This document shows, piece by piece, positions 37,260 to 45,974 of a stretch of 64,000 nt of DNA. Under the pieces are notes generated by a model. The model was not told where the DNA came from, searched no databases, and saw only the letters and a program-made list of their open reading frames with translations. The stretch spans positions 573,001 to 637,000 of the forward strand of contig NZ_AP023367.1 of the NCBI RefSeq assembly GCF_014218335.1, read 5' to 3'. This DNA is from Anaerocolumna cellulosilytica. GTDB lineage: Bacteria; Bacillota; Clostridia; Lachnospirales; Lachnospiraceae. The position numbers and the translations under genes are program-made. The stretch's first letter is position 1. Each line of letters opens with the position of its first letter.

Positions 37260-37490
37260 ATAAGATTTACATCCTTTACTGCAAGCTGTTTAAAGTGAAA
37301 TAAAGGGCTAGAGCGTGTTTGAAAAATGTTTACAGTAGTAGGGCTCTGTGATAGAATAAAGCTAGCTTTAGAACCTGTAAAGGAAGCAATTTGTATTATC
37401 CAACAGGTTACTCTTTTAGAAATAAGTCAGTATATGTGAAATGAGTAGTATAAAAAAATAAGCAAATGTTTATTAGAGAGAAGGAGAACT

Positions 37491-38432
37491 ATGTATACGG
37501 TACAATTATCCAAGCTTATTGAGAAAATGAATCTGGAAAATGTAACTCCGGATATTGATATCCGCCACATAAAATTATGCCAGCCGGAAATAAACCGCCC
37601 GGCACTGCAGCTTGCCGGATTTTTTGAACATTTTGACTCTGACCGTGTTCAGATAATCGGTCACGTAGAGTATGCTTACATGCAAAAGATGGAAAAAGAT
37701 CATGGGATTGGAATTCTTTCTAAGTTAATGGATTATAAAGTACCCTGTATTGTATTTTGCAGGAGTATTGAAGTTAGTCCGGAAATAATTAAGCTTGCTA
37801 CAGAAAAGGGAATTCCTATACTTCGTACCAGTACAACAACCTCCTCATTTATGGCAGAAGTGATTCGATGGCTGAATGTAGAACTGGCTCCCAGAATATC
37901 TATTCATGGCGTGCTGGTAGATGTATTTGGTGAAGGCGTTCTGATAATGGGGGAAAGTGGTATCGGAAAAAGTGAAGCAGCGCTTGAATTAATAAAAAGA
38001 GGGCACCGCTTAGTGAGTGATGACCGTGTTGATATAAAAAAAGTAAGTGATGTAACCCTAATTGGAACAGCTCCTGATATTACCAGGCACTTTATAGAAT
38101 TAAGAGGTATTGGTATAATTGATGTTAAGACTTTGTTTGGTGTTGAGAGTGTTAAGAATACACAGTCTATAGACCTGGTTATAAAATTAGAAGAATGGAA
38201 CAGAGAACAGAACTATGACAGAATGGGTCTGGATGAACAATACATGGAGTTCTTGGGGAATAAAGTAGTGTGTCATTCTATTCCTATCAGACCGGGACGT
38301 AATCTGGCAATTATCTGTGAATCTGCTGCGGTTAATTACCGTCAGAAGAAGATGGGCTACAATGCTGCGCAGGAGTTGTATAACCGTATTACAAACAATC
38401 TTATGAAGAAGACTAAGGTAGAAGAGGAATAG
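37491..38432 (+). CDS. hprK: HPr kinase/phosphorylase
   Basis: A 313-residue bifunctional enzyme that phosphorylates Ser46 of HPr and related proteins with ATP and removes it with Pi. The Walker A loop GESGIGKS is at residues 154-161, and EILRGIG-type ELRGIGIIDV is the signature near 204. The site AGAAGGAGA precedes the ATG. An HPr-like partner (42501-42755) lies 4 kb downstream. It probably mediates carbon catabolite repression together with CcpA. Confidence 0.95.
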   Translation: MYTVQLSKLIEKMNLENVTPDIDIRHIKLCQPEINRPALQLAGFFEHFDSDRVQIIGHVEYAYMQKMEKDHGIGILSKLMDYKVPCIVFCRSIEVSPEIIKLATEKGIPILRTSTTTSSFMAEVIRWLNVELAPRISIHGVLVDVFGEGVLIMGESGIGKSEAALELIKRGHRLVSDDRVDIKKVSDVTLIGTAPDITRHFIELRGIGIIDVKTLFGVESVKNTQSIDLVIKLEEWNREQNYDRMGLDEQYMEFLGNKVVCHSIPIRPGRNLAIICESAAVNYRQKKMGYNAAQELYNRITNNLMKKTKVEEE

Positions 38433-38482
38433 CACCCAACGATACATGCCCTCACTTTGGGATAGTGTTTAGATAAATAGGA

Positions 38483-38565
38483 TTCAGGTGTCAAAAGCCT
38501 TATTTAATATATGGAAATGGTAATTTGTACGCAGGGTTTTTGAGAATGGGCTTTAGATACCTGAA
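38483..38565 (+). promoter_or_regulatory. Structured leader upstream of glucokinase
   Basis: TTCAGGTGTCAAAAGCC (38483-38499) pairs at 16 of 17 positions with GGCTTTAGATACCTGAA (38549-38565), closing a 49-base loop 32 bp before the start codon. No U-run follows. It could be a terminator, a leader element or chance. Confidence 0.4.
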
Positions 38566-38597
38566 CTCTAATTAATATAATTTAAGAGGATAAGAGT

Positions 38598-39539
38598 ATG
38601 GAAAAATTATGTTTTGGTATTGATGTTGGCGGGACTACAGTAAAACTCGGACTTTTTACAGAGACAGGTAATGTTTTGGATAAGTGGGAAATTCCAACCA
38701 GAAAAGAAGAAGCCGGCAAGTACATTTTAAGTGATATAGCGGACAGCCTTAAGGAGAAGTTGACGGAAAAGGAACTATCGAAGGAGCAGATTCTGGGAAT
38801 TGGAGTAGGAGTACCAGGTCCGGTGATAGAAGAAAGTACGGTTCTTGAATGTGTTAATTTAGGTTGGGGAATCGTTAATGTTGCAGAAGAACTAAAGTGT
38901 TTAACTGGTTTTGAGACAAAAGTAGGAAATGATGCCAATGTTGCTGCCCTTGGGGAAATGTGGCAAGGCGGTGGAAAAGGGTTTATTAATATGGTACTTG
39001 TAACGCTTGGAACAGGTGTTGGTGGAGGAGTAATCCTAAATGGTGAGATTCTTACCGGTAGTAACGGTGCAGCGGGAGAAATCGGACATATTACAGTCAA
39101 TTATGATGAAGAGGTCTCCTGCAACTGCGGAAAACAAGGGTGTCTTGAGCAATTTGCTTCTGCTACGGGCATTGTAAAAGAGGCAGGTAGAATGTTAAAA
39201 ATTTCTGCGAAGCCTTCAAAACTTAGAGAGCTTCCTTCTATCACAGCAAAAGATATTTTTGACCTTGCAAAAGAGGGGGATGTACTATCCGTTGATTTGG
39301 TAGAACAGCTGGGCAGGTACCTTGGACTGGCATTGTCTCATGTGGCGGCAGTGGTTGACCCGCAGGTATTTGTTATCGGCGGCGGTGTGTCTAAGGCAGG
39401 CTCTATATTGCTTAAAACTATTCAAGAGCATTATAATAAAAACGTTATGCGTGCATTAAAAAATAAGGAATTCCATTTAGCCGAACTGGGAAATGATGCC
39501 GGTATTTTTGGCGGTGCAAAATTAATAGTAGGAAAATAA
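38598..39539 (+). CDS. glcK: ROK-family glucokinase
   Basis: A 313-residue cytosolic sugar kinase. The N-terminal FGIDVGGTTVKLGLF is the ATP-binding phosphate-1 motif, GNDANVAALGE follows, and the zinc motif CNCGKQGCLEQ sits near residue 175. ROK glucokinases convert glucose to glucose 6-phosphate in clostridia. Its position after hprK suggests a role in glycolytic control, and pfkA is further on. Specificity for glucose is likely but not proven. Confidence 0.88.
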   Translation: MEKLCFGIDVGGTTVKLGLFTETGNVLDKWEIPTRKEEAGKYILSDIADSLKEKLTEKELSKEQILGIGVGVPGPVIEESTVLECVNLGWGIVNVAEELKCLTGFETKVGNDANVAALGEMWQGGGKGFINMVLVTLGTGVGGGVILNGEILTGSNGAAGEIGHITVNYDEEVSCNCGKQGCLEQFASATGIVKEAGRMLKISAKPSKLRELPSITAKDIFDLAKEGDVLSVDLVEQLGRYLGLALSHVAAVVDPQVFVIGGGVSKAGSILLKTIQEHYNKNVMRALKNKEFHLAELGNDAGIFGGAKLIVGK

Positions 39540-39561
39540 ACCCAGAGGTTGCGAAAAAATT

Positions 39562-39581
39562 AGTTATATTGTAATATAACT
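39562..39581. repeat. 20-bp palindrome upstream of murB
   Basis: AGTTATATT-GT-AATATAACT is a perfect 9-bp inverted repeat, nine bases before a TTGACA (39590-39595) that could be a -35 box. It resembles an operator, but the -10 is unclear. Confidence 0.4.
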
Positions 39582-39733
39582 ATATACAATTGACATACAA
39601 AGATGATTTATCAGCATATATTAATAAAGATAAGGGAAACATTCTCCTAAAGAAGTTTGGTGTAAAATCTTTCTTTAGAAGTGCAATAACTCCCATAATG
39701 AAATAAAGCGGAAAGAAATAGTTAGGTGCAGAT

Positions 39734-40651
39734 ATGAACGAGGTATTTTATCAAAAGCTACAAAAACTGTTACAACAAGACCAAATCTTGATAGATGAGC
39801 CTCTTGCCGGTTATACAACCTTCCGTATCGGTGGTTTGGCAGCTTTTATAATTCAGCCAAAGAGTACAGAGGAGGTAGTAAGCACCGTAAGACTGTGCCA
39901 GGAACTTAAATATCCTTATTATGTTATGGGTAACGGAAGTAACTTGTTAGTGAGTGATAAAGGATTTCAGGGAGCAGTAATAAAACTTGGCCAGACTTAT
40001 GGGAATATTACTGTAAAAGATGGGGTAGTTTGTGCCCAATCCGGTGTATTACTTTCAAAACTAGCGAATGAGATAGCAGATAAAGGTTTAGCCGGATTTG
40101 AATTTGCAGCTGGAATTCCAGGGACATTAGGTGGTGCTGTAACCATGAACGCAGGTGCATATGGCGGTGAAATAAAGCAAACAATAGTAAGTGCAAAAGT
40201 ATTAAATAAAGCGGGAGAAGTACTTGAGTTAAATAAGGACGAATTAAGGCTTGGATACCGTAAAAGTATTATACAGGAACAAGATATGATAGTACTTGAA
40301 GCCTCCTTTGCATTTGAACCGGGTAATAAGATGGAGATTCGAAGTTTAATCAATGAATTAAACGAAAAAAGGCGGGATAAGCAGCCACTTGAATACCCCA
40401 GTGCAGGCAGTACCTTTAAAAGACCGGAGGGACATTTTGCAGGCAAATTGATTATGGATTCAGGTTTACGGGGATATCAGGTAGGTAATGCCCAGGTTTC
40501 TGAAAAACACTGTGGTTTCGTAATCAATAAAGGGGGAGCAACAGCGATAGAAGTTAGAGCCTTAATAAAAGAGATTATACAGATAGTCTATAATAAATTT
40601 GGCGTTACATTAGAGCCGGAAGTAAAACTTTTAGGTGAATTCGAAGATTGA
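39734..40651 (+). CDS. murB: UDP-N-acetylenolpyruvoylglucosamine reductase
   Basis: A 305-residue FAD enzyme that reduces UDP-GlcNAc-enolpyruvate to UDP-MurNAc in peptidoglycan synthesis. TTFRIGG, GNGSNLLVSD and AGIPGTLGGAVTMNAGAYGGE are the FAD-binding blocks, and YPSAGSTFKRP holds the catalytic Ser; LEPEVKLLGEF gives the conserved Glu. Length fits the short (type II) MurB. It starts an operon with rapZ and whiA. Confidence 0.95.
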   Translation: MNEVFYQKLQKLLQQDQILIDEPLAGYTTFRIGGLAAFIIQPKSTEEVVSTVRLCQELKYPYYVMGNGSNLLVSDKGFQGAVIKLGQTYGNITVKDGVVCAQSGVLLSKLANEIADKGLAGFEFAAGIPGTLGGAVTMNAGAYGGEIKQTIVSAKVLNKAGEVLELNKDELRLGYRKSIIQEQDMIVLEASFAFEPGNKMEIRSLINELNEKRRDKQPLEYPSAGSTFKRPEGHFAGKLIMDSGLRGYQVGNAQVSEKHCGFVINKGGATAIEVRALIKEIIQIVYNKFGVTLEPEVKLLGEFED

Positions 40652-40660
40652 GAGGTCCAT

Positions 40661-41527
40661 ATGAGGCTAGTTATAGTTACTGGAATGTCCGGTGCAGGTA
40701 AAAGTTCTGCATTAAAAATGCTGGAAGATGCAGGATATTTTTGTGTTGACAACTTACCCATACAGCTAATCTACAAATTTGTACAGCTTACCTATAACGG
40801 TACTGAAAAATTTGACAAGGTTGCTCTGGGAGTGGATATCCGAAGCGGACAAGCCCTGGAAGAACTGGATATGATTCTGGAGAGGCTGAAATCAGAAAAT
40901 TATCCCTATGAAATTTTGTTCTTAGATGCCGGTGATGAGGTTCTGGTGAAACGTTATAAAGAAACCAGACGGATTCATCCACTGTCAGGTACTGGAAGAG
41001 TAGAGCAAGGAATAGAATCAGAACGGGAAAGACTGGAGTTTATAAAACGTAAAGCGGATATAATTATTGATACTAGTCAGCTCTTAATTCGTGAATTGAA
41101 AACCCAAATTGATAAAATATATACTTTAAATGAAAAATATCACAACTTTTTTATAACGATTTTATCGTTTGGTTTTAAATACGGGATACCAATGGATTCT
41201 GATTTGGTATTTGATGTTAGATTTTTACCCAATCCATTTTATGACCAGACATTAAAATATCAGACGGGTAATGACCAGCCGGTTAGGGATTACGTTATGA
41301 ATTCCAATATGGCTGGAGCGTTTCTTAATAAACTGGAGGATATGATTGCCTTCCTTATACCGAATTATATTATCGAGGGTAAGAATCAGTTGGTTATTAG
41401 TATCGGTTGTACCGGAGGAAAGCATCGTTCCGTCACCTTAGCCAATGAATTGGCGGCACGTATTGGGGTTTTAGAATACGGGCTTAAGGTAGAACATAGA
41501 GACATAGAAAAAGATGCGAGGAGATAA
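40661..41527 (+). CDS. rapZ: RNase adapter/nucleotide-binding protein RapZ (YvcJ)
   Basis: A 288-residue P-loop protein with GMSGAGKS at residues 6-13, DVRFLPNPF and IGCTGGKHRSV near the C-terminus. In Gram-negatives RapZ guides RNase E to GlmZ; in Firmicutes YvcJ links nucleotide signals to competence and envelope metabolism. It starts 9 bp after murB, and whiA begins 12 bp after it. The yvcK gene that lies between yvcJ and whiA in Bacillus is absent here. Confidence 0.95.
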   Translation: MRLVIVTGMSGAGKSSALKMLEDAGYFCVDNLPIQLIYKFVQLTYNGTEKFDKVALGVDIRSGQALEELDMILERLKSENYPYEILFLDAGDEVLVKRYKETRRIHPLSGTGRVEQGIESERERLEFIKRKADIIIDTSQLLIRELKTQIDKIYTLNEKYHNFFITILSFGFKYGIPMDSDLVFDVRFLPNPFYDQTLKYQTGNDQPVRDYVMNSNMAGAFLNKLEDMIAFLIPNYIIEGKNQLVISIGCTGGKHRSVTLANELAARIGVLEYGLKVEHRDIEKDARR

Positions 41528-41539
41528 AGGTGGTCTAAG

Positions 41540-42526
41540 ATGTCATTTTCAAAGGATGTAAAAGATGAATTATCAAGACAGCTTAGCCCTGCAAGACATT
41601 GCCAGATAGCGGAAATAGCCGCATTAATCAGCCTGTGCGGACGTATCATGATAACCGAGAAAGACAGTTATATTCTAAAGATTCAGACGGAAAATGTCAC
41701 TGTCGCAAGAAAATACTTTACATTAATCAAGAAAACCTTTAATATAAATACAGAAATTTCTATTAAGCAAAATGCTTATTTAAAGATGAGTAAGATGTAT
41801 TCCTTGAGTATTACGGATCATGAAATGGCACTAAAAATTTTACAGGCAACTAAATTAATTGATGAAAACAAGGAAATAGGTGAAAACCTGTCAATTATGA
41901 GTAATCTGGTCATACAGAATTCCTGTTGTAAGAGGGCATTTATTAGGGGGGCATTCTTGGCAGCAGGTTCCATAAGTGATCCGGAGAAGACCTATCATTT
42001 TGAAATAGTTGCCCCGAATGAGGCTAAGGCAAAGCAATTACAGGCTATTATCAATAGTTTTGATATGGATGCAAAAATAGTAATACGAAAAAAATACTAT
42101 GTAGTATATGTAAAGGAAGGCTCTCAGATTGTTGACCTGCTAAATATTATGGAAGCGCACGTATCACTCATGAATTTGGAAAATGTGCGTATACTGAAAG
42201 AGATGCGTAACTCAATTAACAGACAGGTAAACTGTGAGGCAGCTAATATAAACAAAACTGTAACGGCAGCAACAAAGCAGATTGAAGATATTCTTTACAT
42301 TAAAGATCAAATTGGTTTTAGTGAATTAACGGAGGGACTTGAGGAAATTGCAATTCTGCGCACGGAATATCCAGAAGCTTCATTAAAGGAATTAGGTGCT
42401 TTACTTAGTCCACCGATAGGTAAATCAGGTGTGAACCATAGATTGAGAAAAATAAGTATTTTAGCTGATAACTTAAGGGAACAAAAGGAGGAAGTAAATT
42501 ATGGTAGCAAAGAAAATATTGATTAA
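41540..42526 (+). CDS. whiA: DNA-binding protein WhiA
   Basis: A 328-residue protein with an N-terminal degenerate LAGLIDADG domain (MSFSKDVKDELSRQ, FIRGAFLAAGSISDP) and a C-terminal helix-turn-helix (SLKELGALLSPPIGKSGVNHRLRKI). It is a sporulation/division regulator in actinomycetes and a chromosome-biology factor in Bacillus. Its 3' end contains the ribosome site and start codon of the next gene (26-bp overlap). Confidence 0.95.
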   Translation: MSFSKDVKDELSRQLSPARHCQIAEIAALISLCGRIMITEKDSYILKIQTENVTVARKYFTLIKKTFNINTEISIKQNAYLKMSKMYSLSITDHEMALKILQATKLIDENKEIGENLSIMSNLVIQNSCCKRAFIRGAFLAAGSISDPEKTYHFEIVAPNEAKAKQLQAIINSFDMDAKIVIRKKYYVVYVKEGSQIVDLLNIMEAHVSLMNLENVRILKEMRNSINRQVNCEAANINKTVTAATKQIEDILYIKDQIGFSELTEGLEEIAILRTEYPEASLKELGALLSPPIGKSGVNHRLRKISILADNLREQKEEVNYGSKENID

Positions 42527-42755
42527 AATTCCAACCGGATTAGAGGCAAGACCTGTTGCACTTTTAGTACAGGTTGCAAGTCAATATGAAAGTAGTATTT
42601 ATGTAGAATGTGATGAGAAAAAGGTCAATGCCAAAAGTATTATGGGTATGATGAGTTTAGGACTTGCTGCGGGGGAAGAAGTAACTGTTTCAGCGGAAGG
42701 TCCTGACGAAGAACTGGCTATGGAGAACATAGAAAAATATCTTAGCAGCAAATAA
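42501..42755 (+). CDS. crh: HPr-like protein with Glu15 (Crh-like)
   Basis: An 84-residue HPr-fold protein. The motif normally TGLHARPA reads TGLEARPV, so the PTS phosphorylation site His15 is Glu, while the regulatory Ser46 is present (KSIMGMM, residues 45-49). Bacillus Crh likewise lacks His15 (Gln) and serves only as a Ser46-P corepressor for CcpA. The whiA-crh gene order also matches Bacillus. It overlaps whiA by 26 bp and is probably phosphorylated by the HprK at 37491. A real PTS HPr would have to be elsewhere. Confidence 0.85.
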   Translation: MVAKKILIKIPTGLEARPVALLVQVASQYESSIYVECDEKKVNAKSIMGMMSLGLAAGEEVTVSAEGPDEELAMENIEKYLSSK

Positions 42756-42837
42756 CCGTTTGACTGATTTGTCTTATGGCAAAGTTGGATTTAAATACAC
42801 AGAGATTAGTGGTTGATAGATCTGCAAGAATGAACAG

Positions 42838-42868
42838 AGCCCACAGGCTGATGACCTGTGGGCTTTTT
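42838..42868 (+). terminator. Terminator after murB-rapZ-whiA-crh operon
   Basis: AGCCCACAGG and CCTGTGGGCT form a 10-bp stem with a 7-base loop, then TTTTT. Confidence 0.9.
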
Positions 42869-42917
42869 GTATCGGAATTTGCTTTATGACGATGTAGAGG
42901 TGGAATTCTTCGCTCTC

Positions 42918-43169
42918 TTATAAACAATCAAAAAATTGTTTTAATTCTTGTTTTGTGCTTTTAGAAAGTTGAGTATAACGTTTTCCCTCAACCGCACCTT
43001 GTAAAGCATATAGCATATGCAGACAGGCTGTATTATCAATAAGCTTAATGTGAAAAAATGCCTCTCTGCTACCTATGCTAATAAGTTCCGCAAGAGTATA
43101 GATTCCAATTGCATTCAATCGATTTTCAATGACTTTACCGATATTAGGAAGTTCGGTTAATTTATGCAT
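42918..43169 (-). CDS. TfoX C-terminal-domain protein
   Basis: An 83-residue helix-hairpin-helix protein. LPNIGKVIENRLNAIGIYTL and LHMLYALQGAVEGKRYTQL match the TfoX_C domain, but the TfoX N-terminal domain is missing. Its ATG lies one base after the zinc-ribbon gene stop on the minus strand, so it is the last gene of the TetR-led unit. Role unknown. Confidence 0.82.
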   Translation of the reverse strand: MHKLTELPNIGKVIENRLNAIGIYTLAELISIGSREAFFHIKLIDNTACLHMLYALQGAVEGKRYTQLSKSTKQELKQFFDCL

Positions 43170-43170
43170 A

Positions 43171-43425
43171 TCACACCTCCGTATTAAAACAATCCTTCCA
43201 GGCAGGGAGGCGCTTCATATTACTTTCTGCTATTTTAGTTGCAGCTTTATAGTCGAACCCTTGTGTTTTAATTATAAAGTGAATCATTCCGGCCTTTTTT
43301 TCCTCAAATGATTGCATGGAACCATCAGGACGGGTACAATGGATACAATAATCTTTTTTGGTATCCTCCCCGGCAAAGTCTGACTTTTCCAACATTGGCA
43401 TGCCACAAGCTATGCAAATTTTCAT
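43171..43425 (-). CDS. Zinc-ribbon protein
   Basis: The start at 43425 (MKICIACGMPM) follows TTGGAGGTAA. Cysteines C4/C7 and C27/C30 in the 84-residue product (CIACGM and CIHCTRP) match the putative zinc-ribbon family PF12674. It is located between a TetR regulator and a TfoX_C protein on the same strand. Function unknown. Confidence 0.75.
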   Translation of the reverse strand: MKICIACGMPMLEKSDFAGEDTKKDYCIHCTRPDGSMQSFEEKKAGMIHFIIKTQGFDYKAATKIAESNMKRLPAWKDCFNTEV

Positions 43426-43447
43426 GTGAATTACCTCCAATTTAATT

Positions 43448-44029
43448 TTAATTTTTTATTAATTCTAAAAAGGTTGTTATCAGTTCCGAATCATACCGCT
43501 CCAAAAGGGATTCCTCCGGTGAAAACAAATCCTTATTGAGCAAATAGTAATGAAGTAGTCCCATCCAGGTATTGAATAATAAATGAACCGGTAGGTTTTT
43601 AATCATCTGATTTTCGATTTTCGTCACAATCACTTCATTAAAATGCACAGCTATACTCGATTGTATATTTACAAATATCATCTGTACATCCTCTGGTAAT
43701 AAACATCTTTCGCTTATAAGTCGAATATAAAAACTTTCATATTTTTTTAATACATCTATGTATGCTATAAGCAACGTTTCAATAGCATCATTTTTTTTCG
43801 ATAAATTGTGCATTTCTAAAGCTAATCTATTACCAAAGATTTCAATTAAATGAATTAATAACTCATTCACCGATGGAAAGTGAACAAAAATTGTACCATG
43901 TGATACGCCTGCTTCTTTTGCAATCATAGCAGTCGTGGCACTAAAACCATACTCAGAATATACGTTATAGGCAGCATTACTTATTTTTATTTTGGTACTT
44001 TCTTTTTGTATTTGTCTTTTTGTTTTCAA
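43448..44029 (-). CDS. TetR-family transcriptional regulator
   Basis: A 193-residue repressor with an N-terminal helix-turn-helix (ISNAAYNVYSEYGF, TTAMIAKEAGVSHGTIFVHFPSVNEL) and a helical ligand-binding domain. It heads a three-gene unit with the zinc-ribbon and TfoX_C genes. Its own promoter carries half-sites that fit TetR operators (44043-44062), so it is probably autoregulated. The ligand is unknown. Confidence 0.88.
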   Translation of the reverse strand: MKTKRQIQKESTKIKISNAAYNVYSEYGFSATTAMIAKEAGVSHGTIFVHFPSVNELLIHLIEIFGNRLALEMHNLSKKNDAIETLLIAYIDVLKKYESFYIRLISERCLLPEDVQMIFVNIQSSIAVHFNEVIVTKIENQMIKNLPVHLLFNTWMGLLHYYLLNKDLFSPEESLLERYDSELITTFLELIKN

Positions 44030-44042
44030 TTAATGACCTCCA

Positions 44043-44090
44043 ACTCATTGAGTATACACTCATTATAATTCGACTTAAACCAAATGTCAA
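44043..44090 (-). promoter_or_regulatory. TetR operon promoter with overlapping operator
   Basis: Minus-strand TTGACA (44085-44090), 17 bases, TATAAT (44062-44067). Just downstream, half-sites ACTCA (44043-44047), TGAGT (44049-44053) and ACTCA (44058-44062) form two overlapping inverted repeats, the likely TetR operator. Confidence 0.75.
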
Positions 44091-44250
44091 TAGGGATAAA
44101 AAACAGCATTTAGAAGGTTGGCATATTTATATGCAGATTGAATTTCTGGAATTTTAGTATATTTGTCGTATTTTGGGACTAAATGACAGAAAAATAAATA
44201 GTGTTGTCATAATAACTTAATAAAAATGTAAACCTTTCTTTGAACAATCA

Positions 44251-44259
44251 TGTTATAAT
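44251..44259 (+). promoter_or_regulatory. Extended -10 promoter for deacetylase gene
   Basis: TGTTATAAT is a TGnTATAAT extended -10; the -35 is poor. About 130 bp before the start at 44389. Confidence 0.5.
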
Positions 44260-44388
44260 GAAAATATGTGAAAATATTACATATGGTTTTATATATTCTT
44301 AAGAAAAGGCATAAGAATGAGTTATCAAACCAATAATAGTAAATATAGTACATGGAACTAACAATAGTATCAAATCAGGAGTATGACT

Positions 44389-45882
44389 ATGAGCAAGAAT
44401 GAACGAAAGCATGATCAGGGAAACAGTTTTTATATGTCGGATACCAATGATAGAAAAGTTAAAAGATATAAGATGCGAACGCTGTTGATTATAGAGGCGT
44501 TAGTAATATTCGTCTTAGTAATTGGGTATGTTGTTTTCATAACCAATCGAAACAGAGGGGTTAATAACAGCCAGACAACGGATCAGAGTCAGACCAATAA
44601 TACCGGAAGTAATAATTCAGGAACTAATAATGCCGGAAATAATAATACCGGCGGAACCAATACTGATAATAATACGAATCAGGAGCCGGGTGGAAATGAC
44701 GGACAATCTACAGAAAAAGAGGAAAATGACAAGAAGGCGGAAGAGCTCCTTGCCCAAGCAGACCTGTTAGCAATGCGTTATGATTATGAAGGTGCAATTG
44801 GCAGAATCAAAGAATTTGGAGACAAGTATGTAGAGTATCCAAAGCTTACAGAAGCTATTGCAGGTTATGAGGCAAAGATGGCAGAACTAGATCCATTTGG
44901 AGCTTACGATTCACCGGATGAAATCAGTCATGTATTCTTTCATATATTGGTTGCTGATACGGCGAAGGCATTTGACGGGGACTATGATTCCAATGGTTAC
45001 AACTATTATATGACGACAACTAAAGAGTTTAATGAGATGATGCAGCAAATGTACGATGCAGGATATGTTCTTGTCAGTATCCACGATGTAGCAAAAAAGA
45101 CTACTTTAGAGGATGGATCGGTTAAATATGTACCGGGTGATATTATGCTGCCAAAGGATAAAAAGCCTTTTGTAATCTCACAGGATGATGTGAATTATTA
45201 CGAGTATATGACAGGTGATGGTTTTGCCACCAGAGTTGTGCTGGATGAAAATGGAAAGCCTAAGAATGAAATGCTTATGGATGATGGAACGGTATCCGTC
45301 GGAGACTATGATATGATTCCGCTTTTAGATGCTTTTATAGAGAAACATCCAGACTTTTCTTATAAAGGAGCTAAGGGGCTGATTGCCTTAACCGGTTATG
45401 AAGGTTCTTTAGGTTACCGTACCAATGATTCAACTTCACCAACCTTTGAAGAAGATAAGGAGACGGTGAAAAAGATAGTTCAGGCAATGAAAGAGCAGGG
45501 CTGGGAATTTGCTTCCCACAGCTATGGACACAGAGATATGGGGAAGGCAACCTATAGTTTTACTAAAAAAGATAGTGACCGCTGGATGGAGGAAGTAGGG
45601 TCTTTAATTGGACCTACCGATGTATATATCTTTCCTTACGGTATAGATATTGAAACAACTATGGGACTTTATGAAAGTGATAAATATGAGTATTTGAAAG
45701 GACTTGGTTTTGATTATTTTTGTGGTGTTTATAGTAAGCCCTGGATTCATATAAAAGATGACTATGTAAGAATGACCAGAAGGCCATTAGATGGTCAGGC
45801 GATGCTTCAGTTCCCAGAGAGACTAAAAGATTTATTCGACGTGGATTCAGTAGTAGAATCTATACGTCCTGCATTAAAGTAA
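44389..45882 (+). CDS. Membrane-anchored polysaccharide deacetylase-like protein
   Basis: The ATG at 44389 is seven bases from AGGAG; the ATG at 44383 is too close. A single membrane segment (residues about 30-51) precedes an N/T/G-rich linker (about 55-105) and a short helical part, then a NodB-like domain (about 175-498). FVISQDDVNYYEYM and FASHSYGHRDMG near residue 373 carry the Asp and HxxxH metal ligands. It probably deacetylates cell-wall or surface glycan on the outside of the membrane. The asparagine-rich linker suggests spanning the wall. Confidence 0.8.
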   Translation: MSKNERKHDQGNSFYMSDTNDRKVKRYKMRTLLIIEALVIFVLVIGYVVFITNRNRGVNNSQTTDQSQTNNTGSNNSGTNNAGNNNTGGTNTDNNTNQEPGGNDGQSTEKEENDKKAEELLAQADLLAMRYDYEGAIGRIKEFGDKYVEYPKLTEAIAGYEAKMAELDPFGAYDSPDEISHVFFHILVADTAKAFDGDYDSNGYNYYMTTTKEFNEMMQQMYDAGYVLVSIHDVAKKTTLEDGSVKYVPGDIMLPKDKKPFVISQDDVNYYEYMTGDGFATRVVLDENGKPKNEMLMDDGTVSVGDYDMIPLLDAFIEKHPDFSYKGAKGLIALTGYEGSLGYRTNDSTSPTFEEDKETVKKIVQAMKEQGWEFASHSYGHRDMGKATYSFTKKDSDRWMEEVGSLIGPTDVYIFPYGIDIETTMGLYESDKYEYLKGLGFDYFCGVYSKPWIHIKDDYVRMTRRPLDGQAMLQFPERLKDLFDVDSVVESIRPALK

Positions 45883-45896
45883 AGAGGTTAAAGATT

Positions 45897-45927
45897 GCCG
45901 TAGGATGATGTAAATCCTACGGCTTTT
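45897..45927 (+). terminator. Terminator after deacetylase gene
   Basis: GCCGTAGGAT and ATCCTACGGC form a perfect 10-bp stem, then TTTTC. It may also serve the minus-strand response-regulator remnant. Confidence 0.85.
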
Positions 45928-45974
45928 CTGTCTGATCACATTAAATCAAAGGTACACGTTAAAATCAGGAGTAA

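Noticed and set aside
38582-39100. 172-codon open frame antisense to the glucokinase
   Set aside because: Lies wholly opposite a clear ROK kinase, has low-complexity Ser/Pro text and no ribosome site.
39997-40446. 149-codon minus-strand frame over murB
   Set aside because: Antisense shadow of an unmistakable murB.
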